A DNA stretch of 64,000 bases from Paracoccaceae bacterium (GCA_028284605.1 JANQRL010000011.1:62001-126000), one strand, 5' to 3'. Positions 11,261 to 23,440 are shown, numbered from the stretch's first letter. Notes: a model not told the origin generated them from the sequence alone. A program made the numbers and translations.

Positions 11261-11665
11261 ATGAGACCTCACGGAGCGGCGGTTCTGGCGTCGATGGCGC
11301 TGGGCGCCTGTGTCGAGACCCCCATGGAGCCCACCGCCGAATTCGGCGCCTTTGCCTTCCAGCAGGATTGCGCCGCCTGTCACGGCACCGACGCGATGGG
11401 CGCGGGCAGTTTCGGCGCGGAGCTGATCGAGCAACCCCCTGATCTGACGACGATTTCGGCGCGCAACGGCGGCGTCTTCCCGCGCGACGAGGTGATGTCG
11501 GTCATCGACGGTTTCGCCCGGGGCGACCATTTCAGCGCCGCGATGCCCGAATTCGGCGCCGGCGATATGGGCGAGATCGTGCTCGTGGAAGAGGCCGGGA
11601 TCGCCACCCCGGTGCCGGTGCGGCTGCTTGCGCTCGCCGAGTATCTTGAGAGTATCCAGCGGTAG
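11261..11665 (+). CDS. lipoprotein cytochrome c, class I
   Basis: A small c-type cytochrome of 134 residues. The signal peptide ends in a lipobox (SMALGAC, Cys near residue 16), so the protein should be anchored in a membrane by lipidation. Covalent haem attachment is at CAACH in DCAACHGTDAMGAG, and the likely methionine ligand is in AAMPEFG. The ATG at 11261 follows AGGGAGG. It is closely related to the next gene, with the same PPDLT and NGGVFP/NEGVFP pattern, pointing to a tandem duplication with one membrane-anchored and one soluble copy. The electron partner is not encoded nearby. Confidence 0.87.
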   Translation: MRPHGAAVLASMALGACVETPMEPTAEFGAFAFQQDCAACHGTDAMGAGSFGAELIEQPPDLTTISARNGGVFPRDEVMSVIDGFARGDHFSAAMPEFGAGDMGEIVLVEEAGIATPVPVRLLALAEYLESIQR

Positions 11666-11702
11666 GACCCGGCGATCAGACCCAGCGACAAGGCGAGGTG
11701 CG

Positions 11703-12104
11703 ATGACCCGACTGAAACCGATAGCAACATGCGCCGCCCTGGCACTGGCCTGCCCGCTCGCGGCCCAGGATGTGGCCCTCGGCGCAGCGCTCTACCAGAC
11801 CCATTGCGCGGCCTGTCACGGGGTCGATGCCGAGGGCGCGGGCCCGCTCGCCGGGGCGCTGATCGTGCAGCCCCCCGATCTCACCGCGCTTCAGGCCGGG
11901 AATGAGGGTGTCTTCCCGATGGTCCGGGTGGTGATGCGGATCGACGGTCGCGACCCTCTGGTGAGCCATGGCAGCCCGATGCCGGTCTTCGGGCCGTTCT
12001 TCGACGGACCCGACACGCCGCTCCAGGCGGAGACCGGGCAGCCGATCTTCACCACCCGGGAAGTGGCCGATCTCGCGGCGTTTCTGCAAGCCTTGCAGGA
12101 TTGA
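11703..12104 (+). CDS. periplasmic cytochrome c, class I
   Basis: A c-type cytochrome of 133 residues with a standard cleavable signal peptide (cleavage near PLAAQ) and no lipobox, so it should be soluble in the periplasm. The haem motif is CAACH in THCAACHGVDAEGAG, and the probable axial methionine is in SPMPVFG. I chose ATG 11703 (MTRLKPIA), preceded by GCGAGG, over an in-frame start inside the upstream gene. It is a paralogue of the lipoprotein cytochrome 37 bp upstream and almost certainly co-transcribed. Its role in respiration cannot be specified from context. Confidence 0.87.
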   Translation: MTRLKPIATCAALALACPLAAQDVALGAALYQTHCAACHGVDAEGAGPLAGALIVQPPDLTALQAGNEGVFPMVRVVMRIDGRDPLVSHGSPMPVFGPFFDGPDTPLQAETGQPIFTTREVADLAAFLQALQD

Positions 12105-12126
12105 GGCCCGGGGCGTCGCGCCCGGC

Positions 12127-12855
12127 TCAGCTACAGATTCCGTCGGTTTCCGCCCCGTCCCAGGGCAGGCGGACATCCATCGGCGTCTGCGGCAGGCGGG
12201 TGACGGGCATGACCTCGGAGAGCAGCGCGGCGAGCCGCTCGGTCCGCGCGCCGTGGGGATCGAGCGCCCGGCAGCAGACGAATTCCTCCACCAGCGCCGC
12301 CTGCTGCTCATAGCCGAAATCGAGGAAGCGGAGCGTGTTCTCTTCCGCGTCGAACAGGTAGGGATCGGCGCCGGGCACGTGTTCCGCGGCGGCGCGGAGC
12401 GGGTGATAGCCGGTCAGCTCCCGGTTCTGCCATTGCCAGACATGGATCATCTCATGGGCGAAGAACATCGAGGCGATGAGGGATTTCCCCTCGGGCCAGT
12501 CGGCCATGTAATCGTCGAGGAACCAGTCGGGCCGGATATAGGCCCGGTTGAAGAGGACGACTCCGGCGGTGCGGGCGGTGAAGGTGTCGCCCTCGGGCGG
12601 CGGCAGGATCCGCTCGCGGCAGGTGGTGCGGGGGCGGACCGGGTAGGTGGCGGAGCGCAGCCCGACAATGCCAGCTTGCGCGATCCGCACCGGCGCGGTG
12701 TCGAGCGTATCGCCGGTCAGGGTGGCCATGAAAGCCGATTCATTGTCCGTCAGCGGACGGCCACAGGCGGCGAGGGTGAGGAGTGCCAGGAAAGCGCTCC
12801 AGTGAAGCGCTTTCAGCGACGAACGAGGGAGCAGAAACAGAAGAACCCGGCGCAT
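12127..12855 (-). CDS. lipoprotein with HExxH zincin motif
   Basis: A 242-residue predicted lipoprotein. The signal peptide ends in LTLAAC (lipid-bearing Cys31). A zinc-protease-type motif occurs as FFAHEMIHVWQWQN (His134, Glu135, His138), followed about 50 residues on by an acidic segment (FDAEENTLRF) that could supply the third ligand. No named family is recognised. The HExxH context resembles the minimal metallopeptidase domains found in uncharacterised proteobacterial lipoproteins. ATG 12855 gives a standard lipoprotein signal; longer in-frame starts to 13074 add a segment with no signal-like character. It converges on the cytochrome genes. Confidence 0.7.
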   Translation of the reverse strand: MRRVLLFLLPRSSLKALHWSAFLALLTLAACGRPLTDNESAFMATLTGDTLDTAPVRIAQAGIVGLRSATYPVRPRTTCRERILPPPEGDTFTARTAGVVLFNRAYIRPDWFLDDYMADWPEGKSLIASMFFAHEMIHVWQWQNRELTGYHPLRAAAEHVPGADPYLFDAEENTLRFLDFGYEQQAALVEEFVCCRALDPHGARTERLAALLSEVMPVTRLPQTPMDVRLPWDGAETDGICS

Positions 12856-13095
12856 ACCGCAGGTTGTAGGCCGTGCGGGCGGGGAGGGAAACCGGGACAA
12901 AGTGACGTTTGCGTGGGGGAGGGCGCATCGCCTGAGTGAAGGTCGCCCGGCCAGGGACGGGGCCGCCATTGTCGTGTCATTGGCCAAGCGGAGCGATCGT
13001 GTTTCAAACGAGCATTGTCCCGGGGCAAGGCAGGTATGAACCGAGAGAAGTTGGCGGGGTCGGCAACATCCCACTGTATGGTACTGGCCGGTTTG

Positions 13096-13874
13096 TTACT
13101 CTGCATCCCACCTTGATCGGAACGACGCAAACGGTGGCAGATCGTTCGCCGCGTCGTATCTCCACTCAGGATCGACATCATCCTGGTTCACACGGGAACA
13201 AAAACTCAGTGAGCCGTCGCTAGGATTGATCCGAAGCAGCCCCAAGTCAAAAAGGCGATGCAAATCTGCTCGTAGCAGGATTGCGTTCGAAGTCGTATCG
13301 TAACCGCCATCTTTGACAGGTACGATATGAGCTGCCTCCAGCATCCATTCAGTACTACACCCAGACAGACAGCAGCTCTCAAATCTCCGCAGTAACTCTG
13401 CCCTTAGTTTAGCCTGCTCTGGACGCATCAAACGTTCATAGTAGGCTCTTTGTCGAACTGGAGTTAACTCATCGGCAGCAGTCAGTGAGCCAGCTTTAGC
13501 TTCTTCCGGTTTGTCGAGCCAAACAATATCGTCCCCTTCTAAACGGAAGCGCCCACTTTCCACCAACCGTGGCACTGCGCCTTTGTCACCTTTCCAGGCG
13601 ACGCCCTCCGCGTCCTTAAACCGAATTGGATGCCGATCGCTTCCAATAGCTTGAATGAGGGCGATCACGACTTCCTCAAGGTAAGTGACGCGGTTTCCAT
13701 CGCTTCTGTTCTTCGCGCTGTATTCTGCGAAAAGGTCTGACTTCGAGAAGGGCAAAGATCCGTTGAAGGGAAACTGGCGCCAATCTCCGAGTTCATTGAG
13801 GACTCTGACAATGCCGCTTCTGCTTCTGTGCTTTTCAATCCTCACGTGTTCACATGCGGGAAGATCTCTCCTCA

Positions 13875-13875
<1 letters not shown>
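13096..13875 (-). CDS. HNH endonuclease domain protein, probably acquired
   Basis: A 259-residue protein with a C-terminal HNH nuclease domain of the HNH_2 type: EAAHIVPVKDGG (His183), SNAILL (Asn197) and DLHRLFDLGLL (His206). The preceding CCLSGCSTEWMLE is a possible metal-binding knuckle. The N-terminal 150 residues (RVLNELGDWRQFPF and after) match nothing I know. GC content is visibly lower than in the neighbours, and rare AGG/AGA codons occur at the start, suggesting horizontal acquisition. Its ATG overlaps the parE stop (TGATG), so translation may be coupled to parE. It may be a solitary restriction-like or defence nuclease. Confidence 0.8.
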
Positions 13876-15833
<1,958 letters not shown>

Positions 15834-15964
15834 GCTCTGCTCGTCTTTCTTGGTTGCCGGGCATTCTGGCGAAAAGCCGGGCCCGGCGCAATCTTGTCGG
15901 GAGCCCTTGCGGTACGGCGTTTTCTCGCCGAAGCTGCCGCCGATTGGAGAGAAGGGGTTTATTG

Positions 15965-16369
15965 ATGAGATTCATGTCGCGCCTCGGCCTAGCCGTTGTC
16001 CTGGCGACGGCGGCGACCGCGGCGCAGGCCCAGAGCTTCACCTGTACCGTCTCGGACCTGCAATTCGAGGGCACCACGGACAAGCAATGGCATGCCGCGG
16101 CGCTGCTCAGGACCTATACGATCACGCCGTCGGCGGAGTCGGTGACGATCTCCTATGTCTCGCCGAGCAATGCCGAACCGGCATCGGAGGAGATGGTTCT
16201 GATCAGCGAAGGTGCGCTGGCCAACATCGCCGCCTCGGTCGCGGTCTTCGGGCTCAACGTCTTCGCCTATCCGCCGGATGCCACGACCCGGGCGGAGGCG
16301 TTCGGGGCCACCCATTCGGTGATCGCCGATGCCTTCGTGAACACCTGGGTGCTGACCTGCGGCTCCTGA
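15965..16369 (+). CDS. small secreted protein of unknown function
   Basis: A 134-residue exported protein. The signal peptide covers residues 1-23 (cleavage after AQAQ). The mature part is about 111 residues with an N-terminal and a C-terminal cysteine (SFTCTVSD and LTCGS), which may form a disulphide that closes a small beta-rich domain. No family is recognised. The ATG at 15965 follows an AAGGGG ribosome-binding site; longer open frames upstream have no such signal. It diverges from parE and runs toward the DUF2461 gene on the other strand, which ends 6 bp away. Confidence 0.6.
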   Translation: MRFMSRLGLAVVLATAATAAQAQSFTCTVSDLQFEGTTDKQWHAAALLRTYTITPSAESVTISYVSPSNAEPASEEMVLISEGALANIAASVAVFGLNVFAYPPDATTRAEAFGATHSVIADAFVNTWVLTCGS

Positions 16370-16375
16370 GGCGGG

Positions 16376-17002
16376 TCAGACCAGCGCGCTGAGCCGTCCG
16401 ATCAGACCGCGGACCGCGCCGAACCGCTCCAGCAGTCCGGCTTCTGGATCGTCCCCGGCGAGATCCGACCAGAGGGTGAGGCCCTTGCGGCGCAGCAGGT
16501 CGCCGTGGGGATGCGCCTTGTCATAGGGGGCGGGGACGCGTTTCAGGTCGGGCTCGTCGAGCGTGAAGCCTGTTGCAAGAAGGGTGTCGATCTCCGTCTG
16601 CCAGGCGGCGCCGTCGCGGTCGACGCTGGCGCGCCAATCGTCGAGCACACCCTTGTCGAAGCCCATCAGGCCCGCGCCGCAGGTCACATAATCCGTTGAG
16701 ATACCAAAGAAAAAACCCGGGGACTGCCGACCGGCGCCGCTGAGCGACCAGGCCATGTGGAGATGGGTGTGATAGGGCGTCTTGTCCTTGGAGAACCGCA
16801 CATCCCGGTAGGGCCGCCAGAGCTTGGTCTCCACCGGCCCGCCGGCGATCTCTGCCAAAGGCCCGCTCAGCCGGTCGAGCAGCGCCAGCGCCGGCGCCTT
16901 CAGCTTGGCCTCGTAGTCCGCCTTGTGGGCGTCAAACCAGGGCTTGGTGTTGTTCGCCGCGAGTTCGGTGAGAAACGTGCGGGCCTCGCGGACAAGGGCC
17001 AT
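16376..17002 (-). CDS. DUF2461 family protein
   Basis: A 208-residue cytoplasmic protein of the DUF2461 family. Signature parts are the N-terminal FLTELAANNTKPWFDAHK, the central RPYRDVRFSKDKTPYHTH and the GFFFGISTDYVTCGAG segment. The family is widespread in bacteria and fungi but has no established biochemical role. Length is normal. It shares a divergent 127-bp promoter region with the MATE transporter. Confidence 0.88.
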   Translation of the reverse strand: MALVREARTFLTELAANNTKPWFDAHKADYEAKLKAPALALLDRLSGPLAEIAGGPVETKLWRPYRDVRFSKDKTPYHTHLHMAWSLSGAGRQSPGFFFGISTDYVTCGAGLMGFDKGVLDDWRASVDRDGAAWQTEIDTLLATGFTLDEPDLKRVPAPYDKAHPHGDLLRRKGLTLWSDLAGDDPEAGLLERFGAVRGLIGRLSALV

Positions 17003-17129
17003 CGGACATCTCCATTCTGCCGGGCGATCTTACCCTGCCGCACGCCGCTGTCTGCTGACAATCGCGGCGTCCTGCCTGCCAAACCGGCACCCTCTGGACC
17101 GGGCGCACGCCCGGCATTAGAGGTCAGGG

Positions 17130-18500
17130 GTGACGCCCGTCTCCACATATCGCCCCGAAGCCCAGAAGCTCATGGTCCTGGGCCTGCCGCTGATCGGATC
17201 GAATCTAGCGCAGATCGCGATCGGGATCACCGATACGCTGATGCTGGGCTGGTACGATGTGGAGGCCCTTGCCGCGGTCACCCTCGCCTCGCATGTCTAT
17301 TTCGTGACCTTCCTGTTGGGCGCCGGCTTCGCTTGGGCGGTGATGCCGATGGTGGCCGAGGCGGTCTCGGCCGGAGAGCCGGTGCGCGCCCGCCGGGTGA
17401 CCCGGATGGGGAACTGGCTGTCGGTGATCTACGGGCTGGTCATGATGGGGCCGCTCTTCTTCTCGGCGCCGATCTTTCGGGCCATCGGGCAGGAGCCGCA
17501 GATCGCCCAGCTTGCTCAGGATTACCTGCGCATCGCCGGCTGGCAGCTTGTGCCCGCGCTGATCGTCATCGTGCTTCGGTCCTTCCTCTCGGCGCTCGAA
17601 CGCACCCAGATCATCCTCTGGGTCACGCTCGGCATCGCGGTGCTGAACATTCCGCTCAACTATCTGCTGATCTTCGGGAATTTCGGTTTTCCGGAGCTGG
17701 GGATCCGGGGCGCCGCCTTGGCCTCGCTGATCACCACGTCGATCTCGCTTATCGCGCTCCTGATCTACACCCAAGTGAAGGAGCCGAGTTACGAGCTCTT
17801 CGTGCGCATCTGGCGGGTCGATACCGAGGCTCTGGGCGGTGTGTTCCGCCTCGGCTGGCCGATCGGGCTGACGAGCCTGGCCGAGGGCGGGCTCTTCACC
17901 GCATCCACCGTCATGATGGGCTGGCTCGGGGCGATCCCGCTCGCGGCCCATGGCGTGGCGCTGCAACTGGCCTCGCTGATCTTCATGGTCCATGTCGGGC
18001 TGAGCCAGGCGGCCACGGTGCGCGCGGGTCAGGCCCTGGGCCGCCGGGACGAGCCGGCGCTGCGCTGCACGGGCGCCACGGCGCTGGCGCTCTCGGCCTT
18101 CGTGGCCACGCTGACCGTGGCGCTGTTCCTGCTGGTTCCGGGCTTTCTGGTCGGCCTTTTTGTCGATCCGACGGACCCGGCACGGGACCAGATCGTGGCG
18201 GTCGGGATCGCGCTGCTGGCCGTGGCGGCGCTCTTCCAGACCGTCGACGCCCTTCAGGTCATGGTGCTGGGGCTGTTGCGCGGGGTGCAGGACACGAAGG
18301 TGCCGATGTGGCTGGCGGCGGTGAGCTACTGGCTGATCGGCCTGCCGGTCTCCTACGTCTTCGGCTTCGTGCTCGGCTGGGGCGGTACCGGCATCTGGGC
18401 GGGGCTCGTCGTGGGGCTGGCCATGGCGGCGGTGCTCTTGAGCTGGCGGTTCTGGGGTGGCTCGGTGCGGATCGGTGTTGAGGGGCCGGAGACGGCTTAG
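17130..18500 (+). CDS. MATE family efflux transporter
   Basis: A 12-helix MATE (multidrug and toxic compound extrusion, NorM-like) transporter, 456 residues, using Na+ or H+ gradients to expel cationic or organic compounds. The N-terminal half starts with LGLPLIGSNLAQIAIGITDT, typical of the family; VDALQVMVLGLLRGVQDTK marks the second half. The start is a GTG at 17130 preceded by AGGTCAGGG. It is followed within 60 bp by the hairpin repeat copy B. The substrate is unknown. Confidence 0.93.
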   Translation: MTPVSTYRPEAQKLMVLGLPLIGSNLAQIAIGITDTLMLGWYDVEALAAVTLASHVYFVTFLLGAGFAWAVMPMVAEAVSAGEPVRARRVTRMGNWLSVIYGLVMMGPLFFSAPIFRAIGQEPQIAQLAQDYLRIAGWQLVPALIVIVLRSFLSALERTQIILWVTLGIAVLNIPLNYLLIFGNFGFPELGIRGAALASLITTSISLIALLIYTQVKEPSYELFVRIWRVDTEALGGVFRLGWPIGLTSLAEGGLFTASTVMMGWLGAIPLAAHGVALQLASLIFMVHVGLSQAATVRAGQALGRRDEPALRCTGATALALSAFVATLTVALFLLVPGFLVGLFVDPTDPARDQIVAVGIALLAVAALFQTVDALQVMVLGLLRGVQDTKVPMWLAAVSYWLIGLPVSYVFGFVLGWGGTGIWAGLVVGLAMAAVLLSWRFWGGSVRIGVEGPETA

Positions 18501-18553
18501 ATGGGCCTCATGGTTCCTCTATGTCCCCGCCCGGAATCAATGGCCGGAGGCCC

Positions 18554-18695
18554 GCCGGGCATCGACAGACCGTCCCGCGGGCTGGCGATTTGGTGAGGCT
18601 GGGCGCGCTGCTCGGTGCTGGGGATGTGCCTGGCTGCCATAAAGCGCATCGGGTCCGAGCGAGGACCGCCAGCCCCCGGTCTGTCGATGCCCGGC
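18554..18695. repeat. long hairpin element, copy B
   Basis: A 142-nt segment bounded by perfect 19-base inverted ends (18554-18572 with 18677-18695). A second perfect 9-base pair lies inside (18579-18587 with 18667-18675). It occupies the gap between the convergent MATE gene and the gene at 18740-19156. The loop region keeps GGCGATT, GGTGA, GGCGCG, GCTCGG, GGATGTG and CATAAAGCGC in the same order as copy A at 5061-5194. At least three stem positions differ between copies by paired changes that keep base pairing. It could act as a bidirectional 3' end structure, or be a mobile or RNA element. Confidence 0.78.
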
Positions 18696-18739
18696 TCAGG
18701 TTGCGCTTGGGTCGTGTTGGGGTGACTGCCGATACGATC

Positions 18740-19156
18740 CTAACTCGCCTTGTCCCGCGCCCGCATCAGCCGGTCCGCCTTCTTGCGCACCAGCACCGAA
18801 CGCAGGTCGTGCATCGCCAGCAGGAGCGCGTCGGTGACGTCCTCGAGCTCGTCATCGGTGGCGTTCGACTGCACCCATTGCGTGGTGACGTTGAGGTAGT
18901 CCACGGCCCGGTGGATGTCGTCGATATCGCGCCGCGCCAGCAGCGCCCGCCGTTCCGCGATCCAGGTCTCGATCTCGGCCACGTCCCGGTCGCTCAAGGT
19001 CCGGTCGCCATGGGGCTTGATCTCGCCCTTCTTGACGTTGACCACCGCGATCTGGTCCATCTCGATGCGGCGCTGACGGTTTTCGGTATCGACACGGAAC
19101 ACCGCGGCGCCGTTCTCGCGCACCCGGAAATAGTACTCTGGAAGCTCCGCGCTCAT
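18740..19156 (-). CDS. conserved protein of unknown function
   Basis: A 138-residue, hydrophilic, mostly helical protein. The N-terminus is PEYYFRVRENGAAVFRVDTE and resembles a small beta domain that mentions no known motif. From residue 60 on it is charged and helical (SDRDVAEIETWIAERR, DELEDVTDALLLAMHDLRS), ending in a basic tail. No signal peptide or membrane segment is present. I recall similar short proteins in Rhodobacterales but cannot name a family. It lies downstream of the aminotransferase gene on the same strand (59-bp gap), so the two may be co-transcribed. Confidence 0.65.
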   Translation of the reverse strand: MSAELPEYYFRVRENGAAVFRVDTENRQRRIEMDQIAVVNVKKGEIKPHGDRTLSDRDVAEIETWIAERRALLARRDIDDIHRAVDYLNVTTQWVQSNATDDELEDVTDALLLAMHDLRSVLVRKKADRLMRARDKAS

Positions 19157-19215
19157 CGTCTCACACCCCTCGCCGGCAAGGCTAGCAGGGCCGCGGAGGC
19201 AGGGCTAGCGCCCAT

Positions 19216-20895
<1,680 letters not shown>

Positions 20896-20896
<1 letters not shown>

Positions 20897-21165
20897 TGGC
20901 CGAGGACCGGGCGACCCGGCTGAAACGCCTGACGATGCGGTCCTCCCGGCGCGGCACGCGGGAGATGGATCTGATCCTGATCGCCTTTTCCCGGGTGGCG
21001 CTGCCGGGGATGGGGGAGGCCGATCTCGACCTGTATGAGGCGCTGCTGGCCGAGAACGATCAAGACCTCTATGCGTGGATCGTCGGCCCGGACGGCGCCC
21101 CGGACCGCTACGATCGGTTGCTCAAGGAGATCCGGCGCAGCGCCTATGCCGCTGTGGCGGGTTGA
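20896..21165 (+). CDS. sdhE: FAD assembly factor SdhE
   Basis: Succinate dehydrogenase assembly factor 2 (SdhE/Sdh5), 89 residues. It promotes covalent FAD attachment to the flavoprotein of succinate dehydrogenase and fumarate reductase. The conserved RGTRE segment (SSRRGTREMDLIL, with the RGxxE motif) is present, followed by the typical LDLYEALLAENDQDLYAW stretch. ATG 20896 overlaps the preceding stop codon. Pairing with a HTH gene is recurrent in alphaproteobacteria as far as I recall. Size and motif make the call firm. Confidence 0.93.
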
Positions 21166-21282
21166 TCTAACTATCTGATCGGAAATGATATTCGGTCGAT
21201 GCGGGGGATCGCACCGCACTTAACCGATTGTTCGGCTTTTTGCTCCAGACATGTCGCTGCAAAGTCTGTCGGAGTTTTCGTC

Positions 21283-21792
21283 ATGAGCCTTCACACCTCC
21301 GTTGCAGAGGCCGAGAGCGGCGGTCTGCGCCCGGGCTTCATGCCCACCTATATCGAGGCGCTGACCCTGGTGGAGCGTCTGCATCGGCTGCTGCTCGATG
21401 TCATCAAGGACGAGTTCGAGCGGGTCGGTGTGCTGGAGATCAACGCGGTCCAGGCGCTCTTGCTGTTCAATATCGGCGACAACGAGGTCACCGCCGGGGA
21501 GCTGAAGACGCGCGGCTACTACCAGGGCTCGAATGTCAGCTACAACCTCAAAAAACTCGTTGAATTGGGCTTCATGCACCACCAGCGCTGCGAGATCGAC
21601 CGGCGGTCGGTCCGGGTGCGGCTGACGGCCAAGGGCCGGGATATCCGCGATATCGTCGCCGGCCTGTTCGAGCGGCACGCGGCCGGGTTGACCGAACGCG
21701 GGGTGATGGATGTCGACGGGCTCGAAGAGATCACCGGCGCGCTGCGCCGGGTGGAGCGGTACTGGAGCGAGCAGATCCGCTACATCTACTGA
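21283..21792 (+). CDS. ldtR: MarR-family regulator, LdtR type
   Basis: Winged-helix MarR family regulator of 169 residues. It resembles LdtR, the alphaproteobacterial regulator of L,D-transpeptidase genes and cell-wall stress. Cues are the N-terminal FMPTYIEALTLVERLHRLLLD, NAVQALLLFNIGDNEVTAGEL, and the wing region YYQGSNVSYNLKKLVELGF. The start at ATG 21283 follows GGAG; an in-frame start at 21199 adds a non-conserved leader. A stem-loop follows 25 bases after the stop. The target gene is not in this window. Confidence 0.82.
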   Translation: MSLHTSVAEAESGGLRPGFMPTYIEALTLVERLHRLLLDVIKDEFERVGVLEINAVQALLLFNIGDNEVTAGELKTRGYYQGSNVSYNLKKLVELGFMHHQRCEIDRRSVRVRLTAKGRDIRDIVAGLFERHAAGLTERGVMDVDGLEEITGALRRVERYWSEQIRYIY

Positions 21793-21817
21793 GAGGTGCG
21801 TAACGAGTGAGGCTGTT

Positions 21818-21840
21818 CCGGGCGCCACTGAGGTGCCCGG
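21818..21840 (+). terminator. stem-loop after ldtR, terminator-like
   Basis: CCGGGCGCC, ACTGA, GGTGCCCGG forms a 9-bp stem with one G-U pair and a five-base loop, 25 bases after the ldtR stop. No T-run follows, so termination may be weak or Rho-assisted. The rest of 21841-21992 shows no gene or motif I can support. Confidence 0.45.
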
Positions 21841-21992
21841 AGCGGCGGTTGCGTCCTGCGGGTGCCGCGGTTGGCCGCGGCGGCAAACCTGCCGATGCGG
21901 GTTCTGGCCAGGTCCGGGTCTTCTGCGATCCCGCACGGACCGGCCTCGATGCGGATCGGCTGCCCGGCGCGGAATGTCGAAGGCATCCGGCG

Positions 21993-22739
21993 TCAGCCGC
22001 GCTGGGGTGCCTGCCGATCCGGTTGGAGATCAGGTCCCGGCGTGCCGATGGCGAGGCTGCGCAGTTCGCGGATCAGTTTGCGGGTCATGGCCGCCTCGAA
22101 ATCGCGAAACCCCCTTGCGATCTCGACGAAGGCCCCCGGACCATGGATCACATGGGTATCGTAGTAGGCGGCGAGGTCCCGGGTCATGCCCGGCCTGATC
22201 TCGGCGCTCTCGGAGGCGGCCCCGACCACCAGGCCGTTCACGATCACCCCCGGCGACAGAGCCTCCACCGGGATATCCTGCGGCCGCGGCCCGGAATTCG
22301 ACAGCCCGTCTCCGGAAAGATCGAGGGTCCGGTTCCAGCACGGGCGCTGTTCTTCGAGCAGCGCCAGCCCGTGCCGCAGCGCGGCGCCGATCCCGGTGCT
22401 CGGCGCCGCGACCCGGCGCTCGACCGCGCCGATCCGCGCCGTCGCCGCGTCGAGCGCCGCCGGACCGTCGATCTCGGTCCAGGGCAGCAGCACGGTCTGA
22501 TCCCGCGGTCCGCTCCACTCGAAGACCAGTATCCGCACCGGGACATGGGTGTCGGCCAGAAGCAGCGCCCGCACCTCCGGGTTCTGCAACGCCCCGGCGA
22601 GCCCTTCGAGCTGCAACCGGTATTCCCGGGCATCGACCGAGCCCGACACGTCGAGCCCGAGCGCCAGCGCCTGCCGGCAGGCGGCTTCGGCGACGTGACC
22701 GGTCAGAGCCAGAAGTGCCAGCGCCGCGGCCCGGATCAT
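21993..22739 (-). CDS. secreted DUF1194 (VWA-like) protein
   Basis: A 248-residue exported protein of the DUF1194 family, a von Willebrand A-like fold. The signal peptide is residues 1-19 (cleavage after AEA). The metal-ion adhesion site appears as LALGLDVSGSVDA (DxSxS), with a further LSGDGLSNSG segment that would complete the MIDAS. The C-terminus carries the family's GPGAFVEIARGFRDFEAAMTRKL. It overlaps the next DUF1194 gene by 4 bp (ATGA), and the two are clear paralogues. VWA domains mediate metal-dependent protein contacts; the partner here is unknown. Confidence 0.88.
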   Translation of the reverse strand: MIRAAALALLALTGHVAEAACRQALALGLDVSGSVDAREYRLQLEGLAGALQNPEVRALLLADTHVPVRILVFEWSGPRDQTVLLPWTEIDGPAALDAATARIGAVERRVAAPSTGIGAALRHGLALLEEQRPCWNRTLDLSGDGLSNSGPRPQDIPVEALSPGVIVNGLVVGAASESAEIRPGMTRDLAAYYDTHVIHGPGAFVEIARGFRDFEAAMTRKLIRELRSLAIGTPGPDLQPDRQAPQRG

Positions 22740-23440
22740 CCCGGCGCCTCCCGTTCCGCTGGCGCGGCCCCGATGGCCATCGCCGACAGCTCGCGCACCA
22801 GCTTGCGCCGCATCGCCGTCTCGTAATCGGCAAAGCCGTTGGCGATCTCGATGAACGCGCCGGGGCCCCTGATCACTTCCTCCTCGAAGAACGAGATGAG
22901 ATTGATTTCCCCTTCAAAATCAGCGGCATTCACGACGAGCCCATTCACCGTGATACCGTCGAACGGAAACTCCGCATAGGCGGTGCGTGGCGGAAAGCCG
23001 TCATTGCTCACCCCGTCCCCGGCGATATCGAGGGTCCGGGACAGGCAGTCCGGCCCGTCCCGAAACAGCCCGGCGCCGAAGCCCAGCGCATAGCCCATCG
23101 CGGTGGGAAAATCGTTATGGCTGCGCCGGCTCCCGCCGATCCGCTCCGCCGCCGCGACAAGATCGGCGCGGCTGCGCAGCATGGTCCAATCGAGCAGCAG
23201 CGCCTGATTGTAGCGCCCGCTCCACTCATAGGCGGCGAGCGCCACCGGCAGCGGTGCGGAGAACAATGCCGCCTCGACCTCCGGGGCGATCAGCGCGGCG
23301 GCGAGCCCGCGCCGTTGCAGCGCGTCCTCCGCCGCATCGACCGAGGACGACACATCTATCGCCAGAAGCAGCGCCAGCCGGCACTCCGCCGCGGCGGCCG
23401 GCCCGGCGAGCGCCGCGAGGCAGAGAGCGACCGCTCTCAC
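22736..23440 (-). CDS. secreted DUF1194 (VWA-like) protein, second copy
   Basis: A DUF1194 protein of 234 residues. The signal peptide is residues 1-19. The metal site is LLLAIDVSSSVDA (DxSxS), followed by DIAGDGVSNDGF. The tail FIEIANGFADYETAMRRKL matches the other copy. The start is a GTG at 23440 overlapping the stop of the glyoxalase-like gene (GTGA); a TTG one codon earlier is possible. Both DUF1194 genes end in the same conserved region, implying duplication before divergence. The putative unit is glyoxalase-DUF1194-DUF1194. Confidence 0.88.
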   Translation of the reverse strand: MRAVALCLAALAGPAAAAECRLALLLAIDVSSSVDAAEDALQRRGLAAALIAPEVEAALFSAPLPVALAAYEWSGRYNQALLLDWTMLRSRADLVAAAERIGGSRRSHNDFPTAMGYALGFGAGLFRDGPDCLSRTLDIAGDGVSNDGFPPRTAYAEFPFDGITVNGLVVNAADFEGEINLISFFEEEVIRGPGAFIEIANGFADYETAMRRKLVRELSAMAIGAAPAEREAPG

